In this document: positions 46,211 through 59,627 of the stretch, in pieces
How the letters are laid out: each line of letters opens with the position of its first letter
Numbering within the stretch: the first letter of the stretch is position 1
Source of the DNA: Oxytricha trifallax
Lineage: Eukaryota; Ciliophora; Spirotrichea; Sporadotrichida; Oxytrichidae
Assembly: GCA_000711775.1 (NCBI GenBank)
Contig: ARYC01000107.1
Coordinates: 124,001-188,000 of the forward strand
Reading direction: 5' to 3'
Length of the DNA stretch: 64,000 nucleotides
Translations under genes and position numbers: made by a program
The notes under the pieces: model-generated
What the model was told of the DNA's origin: nothing
Database searches by the model: none
The model's input: the letters and a program-made list of their open reading frames with translations, nothing else

Positions 46211-46899
46211 ATCTAATAAATATCTGGCTGGCTTAAGTCTCAGTAAGAGTTTCAAATAATCTTTAAATAATAAAAATAAAGACTGAATAAATTTAATAGG
46301 AATCTCAATCCTTTTTCCAACAAAAAATTAATTAACTATAAACTCAAACGAAATATATAATTTTATTAATTATTAATAAACTTACAAATTATTTGATTTA
46401 AAATAAACTACATTTAATGTTTGAATATTAATTAATTAATTATTCCAAAAAAATAAATTTTGTTAAAATTACTTATTTCTTTTTCAAATAAATTTAAAAG
46501 TTTCATAGTTTTAAAATTAAGACCAATTTAAATATTTAAACTAGCTGTAATTTGGCTTTTATTTTGAATTAATTTTAAATATTATTTTGCTCACTGCTAT
46601 CATTCGAAGATGTTAAAGAAATATTCGCATATATATTATTATATCTTATAGTAACTATGGTTTTTATAGAGGTTCAAATAATTGAATTTTAAATTGCTAT
46701 TAAACATATTTAATTCAATCAAATAGCTTAAGATAATAGATTGTTTTCAATAAATATTTGAATACTCAAGAACTTGCTTCAAATATAAAAAATAAAAAGA
46801 AAAATAAAGTCTTATAATCAGATAATCAAGAGTTAAGTATAAAATAATTTGAGAAATGTAGGTATTATATATACTAATACTTTTGCGGGTAAATTCATT

Positions 46900-48480
46900 T
46901 AATGACACAAATTAAGACTCAATGTTTTTGAACATTTTTAGCATCTTTCTGATTTTGAGAATTATTTTTTTATTATAGATCAATTTAGGATAATTCCACA
47001 GGAATAATAATTATGATTTCTTTTAATCCATAAAAATAATCTTAAAAAAGAAGTTAGAAGTAAAAGTTAACGAAGAAAATAAGATTTTATCCCTTCAAAA
47101 TAATTAAAATGCATAATAAAATCTTCATAGTTTCTTATAGAAAATGAAAATAAAATCCAATAAGATCTTATATAAGGGATTATTATTAATTTAAAAATTA
47201 ATCTTTACAAATTTATTAAAATATTCATATTGGGTATAATGATTGTTAAATTTATTAATAATTCTCTAAATTAAAAATGAATTGGGAAATTAAAAATAAT
47301 TTAACCACAATTATTAATCAGATAAAAAAAAAAATAAAAATTTTGCAAATAATATGAATTTTTTAGATAAAATAATAAACATAATATGCTGTGTAATCAG
47401 TATGCAACAATAAAATTAATAATATATTTTAAGCATTTTTCAAATCACATTTCAAAATTTTGATGTAAGTAATTAAGAATGACTTTGAATTAGATGAAAT
47501 AGAACAATTAAAAATAAGAATTAAGTAGAATAATATACTTTGCACTCACTTATGAGTATATTTAAAATCAAAAATATAATCAAAAATTAAAGATTATTCA
47601 ATTTAAATGACTTAACCATTTATTACGAATAAAAATTAAATAGTATAATTTGCAAATCTAAATTAGCATACAGAATGCATCCTAAAATAACTCTTAACAT
47701 ATACAGGAAACAAAGAATATTTTAGTATTCTGTAATTGGTTATTAAATAAGAAATAAAATATATTAAATATAAAATTTATTTAGAATATATTTCTATCGC
47801 ATAAAAAATACTCAATATTCAGAATAATAATTAAATGATGAAATATGCATATATTGATTATATTTATTTATGCAAGAAATATGGAGAGATTATAATCATA
47901 ATTTTTTATTAAAAAAATGATATGACAAAAATATTGTTAAATTATCTCCATAAATAAACCATCTTAAAAGCCATTTAATTGATCATGACATGAAAAATGA
48001 TTTTATTACAGATAAGTACTATAATTGTATAAATACAATGCCTTTACAAATTTATCACAGAGATTCTACTTACACATTAACAAATAAAGAATAAAAATGC
48101 TAATAAAGTCTTGTCCCTCACCAATCTGGAGAAAATTAAATAAAATTCAAGAAATCAAATCAAATTCATTTAATATATGAAAATAATATTCCTTTGTAAT
48201 AAAAAAAATTGAATACTTACTTTCAAAAATATTTTAAGGTATAATATAATATAATTTAATTTTATTTCAGGGTTTACTGAAAGTACGAATTTGTTTCAAA
48301 TGTTCTGTAGATAAACTATAAACTAAAGAATCCTTGGGTAATTTAAAATGGGATTATTGTTAGGGTAGATATACAATATTTAAAAAATTAGAGCAGTCAT
48401 TTATATTATCAGCATAAAATTATATTTTCAAAATTGTAGCACTTTTCTGGGTAGACTTATTGATAAAAAATGAAGGGATT
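46900..48480 (+). pseudogene. Decayed type-B family gene copy
   Basis: Near 48050 the plus strand has FTNLSQRFYLHI-like decayed sequence including TTTATCACAGAGATTCTAC, matching the IYHRD block of B1. It then shows a TTTCAGGGTTTACTG block like the B-type FLSGY region, and GGATTATTGTTAGGGTAGAT like the NGNFVRVD region of B2. Start and frames are lost. Boundaries approximate. Confidence 0.4.
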
Positions 48481-50131
48481 TGATGAATTATTTAACAATT
48501 TTTAATTCTTTTAACATATATACTGTATTAATTAATTTTAGAAATCTCTTTATCTCTAGAATATTTTATTTTTCAATACCACTTAATAAAGTATTAACTT
48601 GCTATATAGCTAAATCTAAATAAAATTTGCCTTGTACTCATAAGTAAAACTGAAATGTAGTCCAATTATTAAAGTAACTAGAATTAAATTTATTATTTCG
48701 AAAGTTTAAATTGAATCTTTATGTAAAAATTAAATATATGCTATTATTTATGATAGAAAACATTCTAATAAATATAATTTATTAAATGTTCAAATTTTAC
48801 CTTATTGATGTTAATTCATTCTATATTTTTTATTACAAATATATTAAGTTATAAAGCTTATTTAACTTTATTGATGCAATACTTTTCTTCAGAAAATTAT
48901 AAAGTATATTTTCAATAAATATGAATTATATTTTTGGAATAATTGTGGTAGCACTTCAAGCTTCAAAGAAGTCTGATCAGTAATAGGTCACCAAAATTAG
49001 AAGAGATTAGAAACACGTTTATTAATAATTAATTTAAAACATATTATAACAATAATAATATTTGTTAAGATATTATTAATTACTTTTATTTTAATTATAT
49101 AAGGGTAATTTTACTGTATATATTATATTAGAGCATCACAATTTGTTAATATTATTTATTAGATAAATCGCACCCTAATTATTTTTTTAAAAAATATTTG
49201 TGCTTAACCCTGTTTGTATAAGAATATTATGTTTAATCAATTATGATTATAATAACATTTTAAATAAATTGAGTTTATTTAAACAATTTTAAGAATATTT
49301 TCTTATTTTTATTCATTTAGTAAATGTATATAGGGCAATATTATTATAATTTATGCGTTAAAAGATAGATCTTAATTAAAGAATATCATTTTTCCTCTAT
49401 ACTCCATCAAAACAATTCATTAGAATGAATTTACTATTAAAACTTTTAATTTTTAATTAATTAAATAATAATTTGAATTATTATATTTATTTTTAATTCT
49501 CATTCATATATTAGAAATTTAATATAAAAATATTTTTAAATATTTAAAATATTTAATTTTTTATTACTATTTTGAATGTTTTTCGCTTACTTTGTCATTA
49601 ATAATTAAATGGAATATTAATAATTTTTCCCCTATTTTTATAGAATTATTAAAGACTAAAGCATTTTTTAATAAAATTTATGTTAAATGATGTTTATATT
49701 GGCTAAAATATTATACGTTATCTTAAGGGTTGTAGAGTGTCTTTCAAATAATTATTTGATTTGCAATAAACAAAATTGAAAAATATGATAAATATTTTAT
49801 ATGATTTATAATAATAATCTGTCAAATAATTATAAATATAGCAATTAAAAACTTTAAAGTATAGTAAAATAGTAAAATAAAAAATCTAAATAATTCAAAC
49901 AAGTTATGAAAAATTTTCACTATTATAAATATTACATTTTATATGGTTCAAACAACGTTGAAAATGTAATAAATATATAATTATTGAAAAATAAAGAATG
50001 GTCAATAAGCTAATAAGTACACTAATTTGATAATAAATCTTGGAATTTATTAATTTAAATATCAAAGTATATTTAAATATTTATATAAGATATTTTATCA
50101 TAAAACATTGGATTAAACTTAATTAAAAAGG
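48481..50131. other. A+T-rich DNA without supported genes
   Basis: Nothing above background. Confidence 0.4.
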
Positions 50132-52141
50132 TCAGAAATATTAATTCTACTACAAGTGCTCCACCATATCTTTGTACACTTATTAATAAAATATTTCCTT
50201 GTTCCTCGTATCTGCCAAGACTAGTTTCCCATTTTTATAGTATCCAAATATTCTCTTATATATGTAATTTTCTTCTAGCTATTTAGGGTAAAGATCTGAT
50301 TTTTCTCTATAACCTGAAAGAAAAATGAAATCATTATTTCCTTGAAATACTTTTGTGAAGAAATATTCACTTGATAGAAAATGAATATCGTACACCTCAT
50401 TAATGAAATAGTTTTGTTTCAATCTCTTAAATTATTATTTGACGTTATGTTTGAATTAATTAGATACGTTATTTATTGAATATATTTCCTTATTATTAGT
50501 AGCAACATTGATTTTGTCTCTGTGATATATCTGTTGTGATAAAGTATTTTTATCATAATATACCTAATCAGTAATTATCACATGCTTCATGTAATGCTAA
50601 ATTAAGTGCCTGTCAATTAAATTTATTTCCGGAAATGCCTTAGTTATATACTTGACATACTCATTTTCTTCAATTTCTTAAGTTTATATTATAACAACCT
50701 CGCCACATTTCAAGCATTCAAAAAGGTGCAAGATTCTATGTTTATTTCATTATATATTTTTGTTTAATATTTTGTATTTTTTGTCGTCAAATCTGCAGTG
50801 TTGCATACAATAAAAATATTTTTATTACTCTATCTTTTGTTTGAATTCTTCAATGTTAATTACTTATATAAATCCTATAAATCCTCAAAATTATTAGTCA
50901 TTTTGAGGTATTTAAGTATCAATTAAGGATTCATTCTAAATTAAACTTATATATTATGTTCTTTCATAAATCTATTCAATTATATCTCTGTAAAAATGGC
51001 TGGAACATTGAAGTTGGATAATTTGGATGAAATGCATAAATGTAGAAATATTAGAATTCCTAATAATTGAATGGGAAGGATCGATTCTCAATATTGTTTC
51101 TGTCTTTTTAATTTATTTTCTTTTTTAAATCACAATAACAATTATCCTATATTATACCAGAGCCTTGATTTGTAAATTATAAGTCTGGTTATATGCCCTA
51201 GTGAACCTAATTAATTTCATTGCCTGAATTCTATGTTAATTAAGGCTATTATGGAAATTAAAGATACAACTGACTTGCAAAAATATGATTTATTTTATTT
51301 GTGTACAAATTACATTAATTAATATTTGCATTTTCATTATTTGGTCTTTAATCTTTTAAAAATTATGTGCTTTACTCAAACTTGCATTTCATATTTTATT
51401 ACTAATCTCCAAAATTAAGATTTGAATTATTTTGAAGATTTTAAGATTATTAAAGTTTAAGATCATAATTTTAATCTAAAGCCTTGTCATAATCTTATAA
51501 ATTTGGGTATTTTTCTGTAATATCTCTCTTATTTTATAATGAATTTTCATGGTCATTATTTAAAATTCAAACCTCAAAGTTTCTTCATTTTCCGCAGCTA
51601 TTTTCTATGTATATTAATTTTAAAGAACGAAAGGATCAATATATTTTTAGTATTCTTGGAAAATTATTTCATAAGTTTAATTAAAAGCTTAAAATTCATT
51701 TAGAACTTCAGAAATTTGCTAAAAAAGATTTATGAATTCTATTAAAAGCTGATTATATGGGAATTGAGAATCTGTAATTTTGAGATTCAAAAAGTTTGTG
51801 TAACATTTTGTACATTCAATTATTTTATCTGAAAAGATTTTGGTCTTCTAGTATTCTTTGATTTTCTAATAATTTTCCAATTATTATTCTTGATCATCTT
51901 ACTATGAGAGATTATTTTTCTTTTTCTTTTATATAATTTAAAGCATAGCTTCAAGAAAATTCATATATTCATAGAAGATAATTGAGTTTCTGAGTCCATT
52001 TTACAATATTTTGATATGCTTAATAACAATGTCAAATGTTGATATTTAATTCATTTCATAGAGTAATATTTACTTTACGATTTAATTCTAGAAATTAGTT
52101 ACCATTTATTCAATATCTTCTGATTGAGGCAACAAATTCAT
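50132..52141 (-). pseudogene. Repeated-family gene copy B1
   Basis: ATG 52141-52139 (MNLLPQSEDIEQMVTNFQNQ) to TGA 50134-50132, 670 codons end to end, the same length as type A though the sequence is very different. The N-terminal half carries IIECTKCYTNFLNLKITD, an extra Cys pair not seen in type A, and a KKKKNNLSQQDDQEQQ stretch in place of the type-A basic patch. The C-terminal zinc motif is well kept: FECLKCGEVVI...RHLIQHYMKHVIITDQVYY...NTLSQQIYHRD. In-frame TGA codons at 51377-51379, 51389-51391 and 50885-50887, with a better match to B2 in a shifted frame between them, show that the middle third is frameshifted and later corrected. Confidence 0.58.
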
Positions 52142-53282
52142 TTATAAATATTATTAAATTAATTATCTTATTAAATTAATTATAAAACATATCATTAATA
52201 AGCCACGTTCCGTTATATTTTAAATATTCAAACTGAGTTTGAAATTTTAGATAGCTTAATTAAATATCTTACTTATATATTTTTAAACCTTATTAAAATC
52301 TTTTGTTTAAATTTTAAATTTTATAGAATACTGAATAGATCTAATTTTTAGATATAAAAAATGATAGTTAATTTATAAATTAAAATAGTTTTTAAGTTTT
52401 TAACACATAAAGACATTTATAATTTTAGTATTATATATATTTTTTATAAGAAATAGTTAGTTATTTTCTTATATTAATAAAACAGCCTTTTATAACAACT
52501 AACAATTCTAAATATTATATTTAAATTATTTTCCAAATTAAAATAAATAAGATTTATGCAATATATTTCTATTAACAAATTTTATAATATCTTGAAGAGT
52601 AGAAATTCCTTGCTCATAAAAGCATTCTCCTTCTCATATAAAAATATAATTAATTTTTTAGTTTATAAAAAATTCATTATTGACATTAAATAGATTTTTT
52701 GGAATTAAACTTAAATTATCTCTAATATTTTTATAAAGATTGGAAAAAAAATTCAAATAATATTACCATAATTATTAAATTAAACATTTAATTTATATAA
52801 TTTATAAAAATATCATGAGAATAGAATAATTCAAACTTTCAATCTAAATTAAAAGGTTTTTATAAAAAGGAAGGAAAATTAAGGAAGTGATTAATTATGT
52901 ACTTTTATAAAATATTATTTGAATAAATATTTTATTTTTTAATTGAGTTAAAAAATTCTCTTTAGATACTAGGAATAATTTAAATATTCAACTTAAACAT
53001 CTATCTCAAGAATCATATTATATCAATACTTAATTTGATTACAAAGTGTAAAATTTTTAATATTAATTATAAATTAATTGAACTTAATATATGTAAAATA
53101 AAAGCATACATTGCTTTTAATTTGAAATTAAGTAACAGATTATTATAGAAATAAAAAAAATATTTTAAATTGCTTTTATATGCTAAACAAATTATTAATT
53201 ACAAGATTTATCATTTATAAAATTTTGAAATTAAATTGTAAAATATCTTTTTTATTTATTTGTTGCCTTAAATTTAAATAAT
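52142..53282. other. A+T-rich DNA without supported genes
   Basis: Background sequence leading into the microsatellite. Confidence 0.4.
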
Positions 53283-53284
53283 AC

Positions 53285-53365
<81 letters not shown>

Positions 53366-54097
53366 TAATATAATATAATATAATATAATAATAATATAAT
53401 ATAATATAATATAATATAATATAATAAAATATAATATAATATAATAATAATATAATATAATATAATATAATATAATAAAATATAATATAATATAATATAA
53501 TATAATATAATAAAATATAATATAATATAATATAATATAATATAATAAAATATAATATAATATAATATAATATAATATAATAAAATATAATATAATAATA
53601 ATAATAATAATAATATAATAAAAAATATAATATAATAAAAATAATAAAATTATAATAAAATAATAATAAAATATAATATAATAAGATATAATAATAAAAT
53701 AAAATATAATAAAATATAATATAAAATAATATCAATAAAAAATAATATCAATAAAATAATAATAAAATTATAATAAAATATAATTTACAGATAATATAAT
53801 ATAAAATAATAAAATATAATATAATATAATATAAAATAATATATAATAATATATATAAAAACATTAATGTTGAAAAAAAATAATATAAAATATAATATAA
53901 TAAAACTATAAAAAAATATTTTAATATAATTATAATATAATATAATATAATATAATATAATATAATATAATATAATATAATAAAATATAATATAATATAA
54001 TATAATATAATATAATAAAATATAATATAATATAATATAATATAATATAATATAATATAATATAATATAATAATAATAATAACTATAATAAAATATA

Positions 54098-54178
<81 letters not shown>
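53283..54178. repeat. 900-bp AAT / ATAAT microsatellite
   Basis: Pure AAT tracts at both outer edges (about 53283-53362 and 54090-54175) enclose long ATAAT arrays interrupted by AAAAT variants and a more complex stretch near 53750-53930. The apparent 153-codon Ile/Tyr/Leu frame on the minus strand is just the repeat translated. Confidence 0.9.
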
Positions 54179-54809
54179 TTTTATTTAATCAAGTTTTAAT
54201 TTCAATCATCTCCTCCATTTGTCAATTAAAAGTAATAGAAGAGAAATAAGTCAAACTATTGAATTTTAAATTATAATGAAATAAAGAACACTCTTTAAAT
54301 ATTTATTGATTGTTATATTTTAAAAGGTAATATAATATATAAATAAAAATGATATGTAATGTAGAAAGAAAAGCTTTTATAATTTTTCTTAGTCTTCAAA
54401 TATAAACTGGTATTTGTTAATTTTTATAAGCTAAATTGAAAATTGATGCTATTTTCCAAATAATAAACTACATAATTAACTTATTTTAATTTATTAAAAG
54501 TATATTTTCAAAGTTTATTGGTAAAATACTAGATAGATAATAAATTTTAATTAAATTATATGCATATCCTATTTTTATTACATTTAGTTGTTTCATTTAT
54601 TATATATTTTAATAATTGTAGAAATAAGAAAATATAATAAACTAAATATATTTACTTAAAAATATTTAAAGGTCATTGAAGGAATTATTTTAGTTAGAGG
54701 TAATAAACTATTAAGTTTTAAATTTATATTAAGTAATTATTTAATAAAATTACAGATCTTTATTATTTGTTACTTTCAACATTATTTAATTAGTCCGATT
54801 TATTTAATT
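54179..54809. other. A+T-rich DNA
   Basis: No supported features. Confidence 0.4.
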
Positions 54810-56822
54810 TCATTATTTTAATTACTTAAGATTTAAATGCTCTACTAAATCTGTATAGAGTTATTGATAAAACTTTTATTTATTTTTTGTATCTGCAAGT
54901 ACAAGTTTACCATGTGAATAATATCCGAAAGTTCTTAAAAATATATGCTGCTCTTCAAAATGCTCCTGATATAATTATTTATTTTCTTGATTTCCTGAAA
55001 GTAAAATAGAGTTATCATTTCCTTCAAATATTTTTGAGTAGAAGTATTCACTTGAAAGGAAATGGATGTCATAATCGTAATTAATGTAATAGTTCTAATT
55101 TAATTTCTTAAATTTCTATTCAATATACTTTTTAAAAATAATTGATATTGCTCTTATTTAAAAACTTGCTACTTTATTAGTAATCGTATAGATTTGATCT
55201 CTCTAATAAATTTGTTGAGATAGAGTTTGTTTGCCATGATATATTTAATCAACAATTACAACATGCTTTAAGTAATGATTAATTAATTATCTATCAACAT
55301 GATTAATATCAGGAAATGCTTTAATTAAATATTTTTTAGTTTCATTTTTTTTATCATCATTTGCTGGTTTTATTAAAACAATTTCTTTACATTTTCTACA
55401 TAAAAAGTATTAATTAATATTGTAAACCTCTGGATTATTGGAAACTTATGTCAGATATTATTTATGACTTTCTTGTTTATTTTTGAATTATTAATCAAAA
55501 ATATTGGTATTCTCTATTTAAAAAAAGAATTTTTAATTTTCAATATTTTTTTTTAGAAAATCAACGTTTACCTCTTCAAAGAGATCTGATATCTGTTAAA
55601 ACTTTAAGGTCAACTTTAAATAATCATAAATAATCTAGGGATGGATTCTGAATATTATTTTTATTTGATTATTCTGAATAAAACTTTTGAAAAAATTTTT
55701 GTCATACAAATTTGTAAATAATTTACAAGGATATTGTTTGTCCTATATATTCTCATTAGAATTAAGAAAATCTTAATAGTTAACTGATAAACAATCCTCA
55801 TCTTTGGCTTTATGTAATTTTCTTTAAAGTGGTACTTCATTTTAATATATAATTGATTCCTTTAATTCTTCTTCCTCTTATTATATAATTTAAGTTTTAT
55901 CATCTTCAAGTACATTTAAATTTTCAAATAAATTTCTAATTGCTTACTGATAATCTTCATCGTCGTCATTTTAAATTTAATCATCTTAATTTTATGAATT
56001 ATTTTCTAATTATTAAATATATTTATATTCAAATATGTTTGTATTTTTAATTTTTTTCTTCGATTGTGAATTTTAAAATAAAATTGAATTATCTGATTCA
56101 AAAGATAATTCATTTTCCATTACTTAATCAATTTGTGACAAATTTATATTTTATTAGAAGCTTTGATTTAATTTTGGTCGCAATTTAATTTCAATTAAAT
56201 CATTGGGGACAAATTTGTAAAATTCGTCAAGCTTTCTCTTTTTGCTTGATGTGCTATTGAAAGATTAATCTAAATTTTATTTAAGGAATCTTGGAAGTTT
56301 TGCAAATATGTATTCTTGAATTGATAAATCTATAATTCTTTAAATCAATGTGAATACTTTAAATTTATTGATCTATTTTGAAATTTATTCGTACAAAATA
56401 GAAAAATTATTTACCATTGATATTAATTCATAATTTTCACTTTCATTAATTGACTTAATAAAATCTCTAATTTAAATTTGAATTTGAGTCAATTTGTTTT
56501 TGAACTCCTATTGGTTGAATACAGTAAGTATGTTTTGTTAAATTTAAAAGTAATTTAAATTTGCATTTTACTATTAAATTACTTGTAGATTACATTTGTC
56601 TTTTAAAAGTCTTCTAATTCCAAGTAAAAATAGTTTAAACTAATGTAGTTTTAAATGATTTGCCAAGAGATCAATTAGAGGCGTCAGGCTTTGAATTGCA
56701 ATTTAATATATATTCTATTGCTTAAGTTCATGCATCTGTACATATATTTAAAAATTGCAGGGAATTTTATCTATGAATGTATTAAATTCATCATAAAACT
56801 ATTGGGATGATGAGTTTTCCAT
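54810..56822 (-). CDS. Repeated-family gene copy A4, intact zinc-motif protein
   Basis: ATG 56822-56820 (MENSSSQ...) to TGA 54812-54810 gives 670 residues with no in-frame TGA when every minus-strand TGA position is checked, so it is the best candidate for an active member. It shares the helical Gln-rich N-terminal half, the basic patch before an NDLIEIKLRPK-like block, the acidic linker and the C-terminal Cys/His region (RKCKE near 55395, DRQLI(N)HYLKH near 55270). It ends YYSHGKLVLADTKNK...DLVEH. The retained frame across 2 kb of very A+T-rich DNA argues for recent purifying selection or recent birth. It has no Rep gene beside it and no iteron region upstream. A role as an element-encoded nucleic-acid-binding protein is inference. 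Confidence 0.65.
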
Positions 56823-57880
56823 GAGAAATTTAAATTATTAAAATAATTATTTATAATGATTATAAAATATTTATAGTTATAGGTGTTATCATAAATACAA
56901 ATATTTAATTTAAAACAAAATTTATATAAAAAAAGTATTACAAGAATTATTTTTAATTTAATATATTTAAGAATTTCATTTGCATAATATCTAATATTTT
57001 AGTCATTACAAAAAAACGAATATAAATAAAAAGTTCTTTTAAATTTATTCAAGTATTAATTAGACAAAAAACTGATAATTTAAAAATTTTATTATTATAT
57101 TAATTTTAACTAACTACCACGAATAATAATTAAAGACCTTCAGAAATATAAGAGTTTGTATAACTTAAAAGCTAAAGTGACTTAAATCTTTATCATTTAT
57201 TTTCAGAGTTTTCAATTCATTTAAAGTTTAGATCTTTTATTAAGCCCTTGATGATGATAATTTGATTGAAATTATAAAATAGGCCAAAAAAGGATATTTA
57301 AGATAAAATTATAAATTTTTTAAATTTAAATTAAAACTTATTATTAATTAGATTTTGATTTTGATTTAGAATTCATAAATAATAATTTATTAACAATTTA
57401 AATTTAATAAATCTGAAATTTTCTAAGTATTTAATTATTATTCTATCTAAACATAATTTTTTAAATAATAATCTTATTATTTGATTGATTTTAGAAGTAA
57501 AGATAAATATTTTATTAAGAAATCATTTTATAATTTACTTTAATTTTATTTAAATTATGAAATAATATATATAAATTAGGAATTTCAACTCAGAAATATG
57601 AAAATCTAAAGTTCTAGTATGATAGAATGAGAGTTAATAAAATGTCATTATTTAAACAAGTAATAATTTAAGTAAAGAGTCTCTGAAATCTTTATTGATC
57701 TAAATATAAAATAATATATAATGCATTTCTTATTAGATAAATTAAAAAATTATTTATTAGACACTTTTCTAAATACCTTTTGTGAGATTTTTTAGATTAT
57801 TAAACATTATAAACAATTACAATTAAATATATACAAAGATTTAGTTAAGAGAAATAATCAAAAATTAAATATAAACTATG
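56823..57880. other. A+T-rich DNA
   Basis: No supported features beyond the 5' flank of A4. Confidence 0.4.
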
Positions 57881-57884
57881 TTTA

Positions 57885-58600
57885 AATGCTCAAGTTGTTC
57901 CCTATATTGATTAATATCATTTCCTTAGTCCCTGAATCTTCCCTAACAAGTTTCCATTTTAAAGTATACCTATATTTTTTAAGTATATTAATTGATCTTC
58001 TAACAATTTAAGAGACAAATCAGTTTTCTCAAAATTCTCAAATAAAAATTAATAATATAGAAATGAAATTTAAAATTCTTCGTTTTCTTTATAGTCCTGA
58101 TCTAATTATTTTAATGTTTTAATATTTTCCTTTTGAATAGTTGGAATACATGATATGACTTATTTAATAAGTATATGATAGAATCTTTGTGATATATTAG
58201 CTATAAATCTTTTATTACAATAGAAAATAATAATCAACAGTTACGAAGTCAATGAAGGCTTAAAATTAAAAGCCTTTAAAATAGCTCTATCCAAGAATTA
58301 CTTTCACTATGTCTATTTAATGCAAATCTTTATCGATAAACTTAAGATTATAAATTACAATCTCTACAAATTTCTTGTATGTAAAAAACTGTTTACTCTT
58401 TTTATTTTTATAAATTAGTGCAATTTATTTGATATTTTTTCATGCAACTTAAATCAATCTTTTATTAATGTCATTATATATTAAAATACAAATTCATTGT
58501 TTCAAGAGATTATAATGGTAATCTAGCTCATTAAAGAATGAATTCAAATAAATCTAATAAACTCTATTTAAATAAAAGTATATACTTTAAATTTGTGATT
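57885..58600 (-). pseudogene. Decayed type-B C-terminal fragment
   Basis: Minus-strand sequence shows remnants of the B-type ending (LKMETCQGRFRD-like codons near 57950) and of the zinc region around 58330-58400, with frequent frame changes. The N-terminal half is absent or unrecognisable. Confidence 0.42.
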
Positions 58601-59627
58601 TATATATTAAAATAAACATGTCATTTAAGTTTTTAATTCATTATTATTCTCATTTGTGTTTGCTTTTGATTATAATTAACATAGAAATATTTTTTTAGTG
58701 ATCTTATTTTTTCATTAAAGATTGCTTAATCTGAATAAAAATTATATAGTGTAAAATATTTATGAAATTAATCTTTTCCTTGATATGTCCAAACTAATTT
58801 TTTCTCAAATAAAATATGAAACTAAAATTGATATGATATAAAAATGACTTTTGTTTTCACCAGATAATTTTCTTAAAATAGCAAATTTGTTATATAAATC
58901 TAATAAAATTTTATAAAGATCTCAATATAATTTAGATAAACTTTGTATGTATTTTATGTTTTACTTATTTATTATTATTTTGCATATAGTAAAGTATTTT
59001 TATAATCAATTTTTTAATATTTCATTATAACTTAAACGTTATTCTTAAGTCTATATAATTTCATGATTTATATTAGAATTATAATATTAGAAAAACATAG
59101 TGATAAAGTATTGTCTTTTTTACTGTTTTTCTATTAAAAGATTTTTATGTTTTTGCCTTAATAAATTTAATCTTTCATGTATCCTAAATCCCAAAACCCC
59201 TTAAGTGGAATATTCTACTTTTAAATTGATAGAAGTAAACTAATAGCAAAATTAGAGTGCATAATTCTACTGATAATTTTTAGAGCGTAAAATGCAATTT
59301 AAAAATAAGCCGGATATGATTTAGAAAAATCGGAAGATAAAATAATAATTGTTATAAAAGATATAAAATTAAAAATATCATATTTAAATAGAGTTGTACA
59401 CATTTTATAATTGATTTATAATATATTGTAAAGTTTGTATGAAATTAATATTTTAGGTATTATAACAGATTATAAAAGCTTTTTAAAGAATTCAAAATAA
59501 TTGTATTTATAACAGTTTTTTCTCTCTACGCATTAAACGAGTTTCTTTTTAAATTAAAAATAATATGTAATGTTTATTGAATATAATAAAACATTATAAA
59601 TTAAGCAAAAATATTAAAAATATAGTG
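58601..59627. other. A+T-rich DNA; single CCCAAAACCCC motif
   Basis: CCCAAAACCCCTTAAGTGG near 59190-59208 resembles the first bases of the TBE terminal repeat, which continues CCCCTTAATGAGG. No partner end or TBE gene is seen nearby, so it is at most a solo, decayed end. The rest is background. Confidence 0.35.

Noticed and set aside
53274-53735. Minus-strand 153-codon Ile/Tyr/Leu frame
   Set aside because: Translation of the ATAAT/AAT microsatellite.
53283-54178. Possible CRISPR-like array
   Set aside because: Simple-sequence repeat without spacers; eukaryotic DNA.
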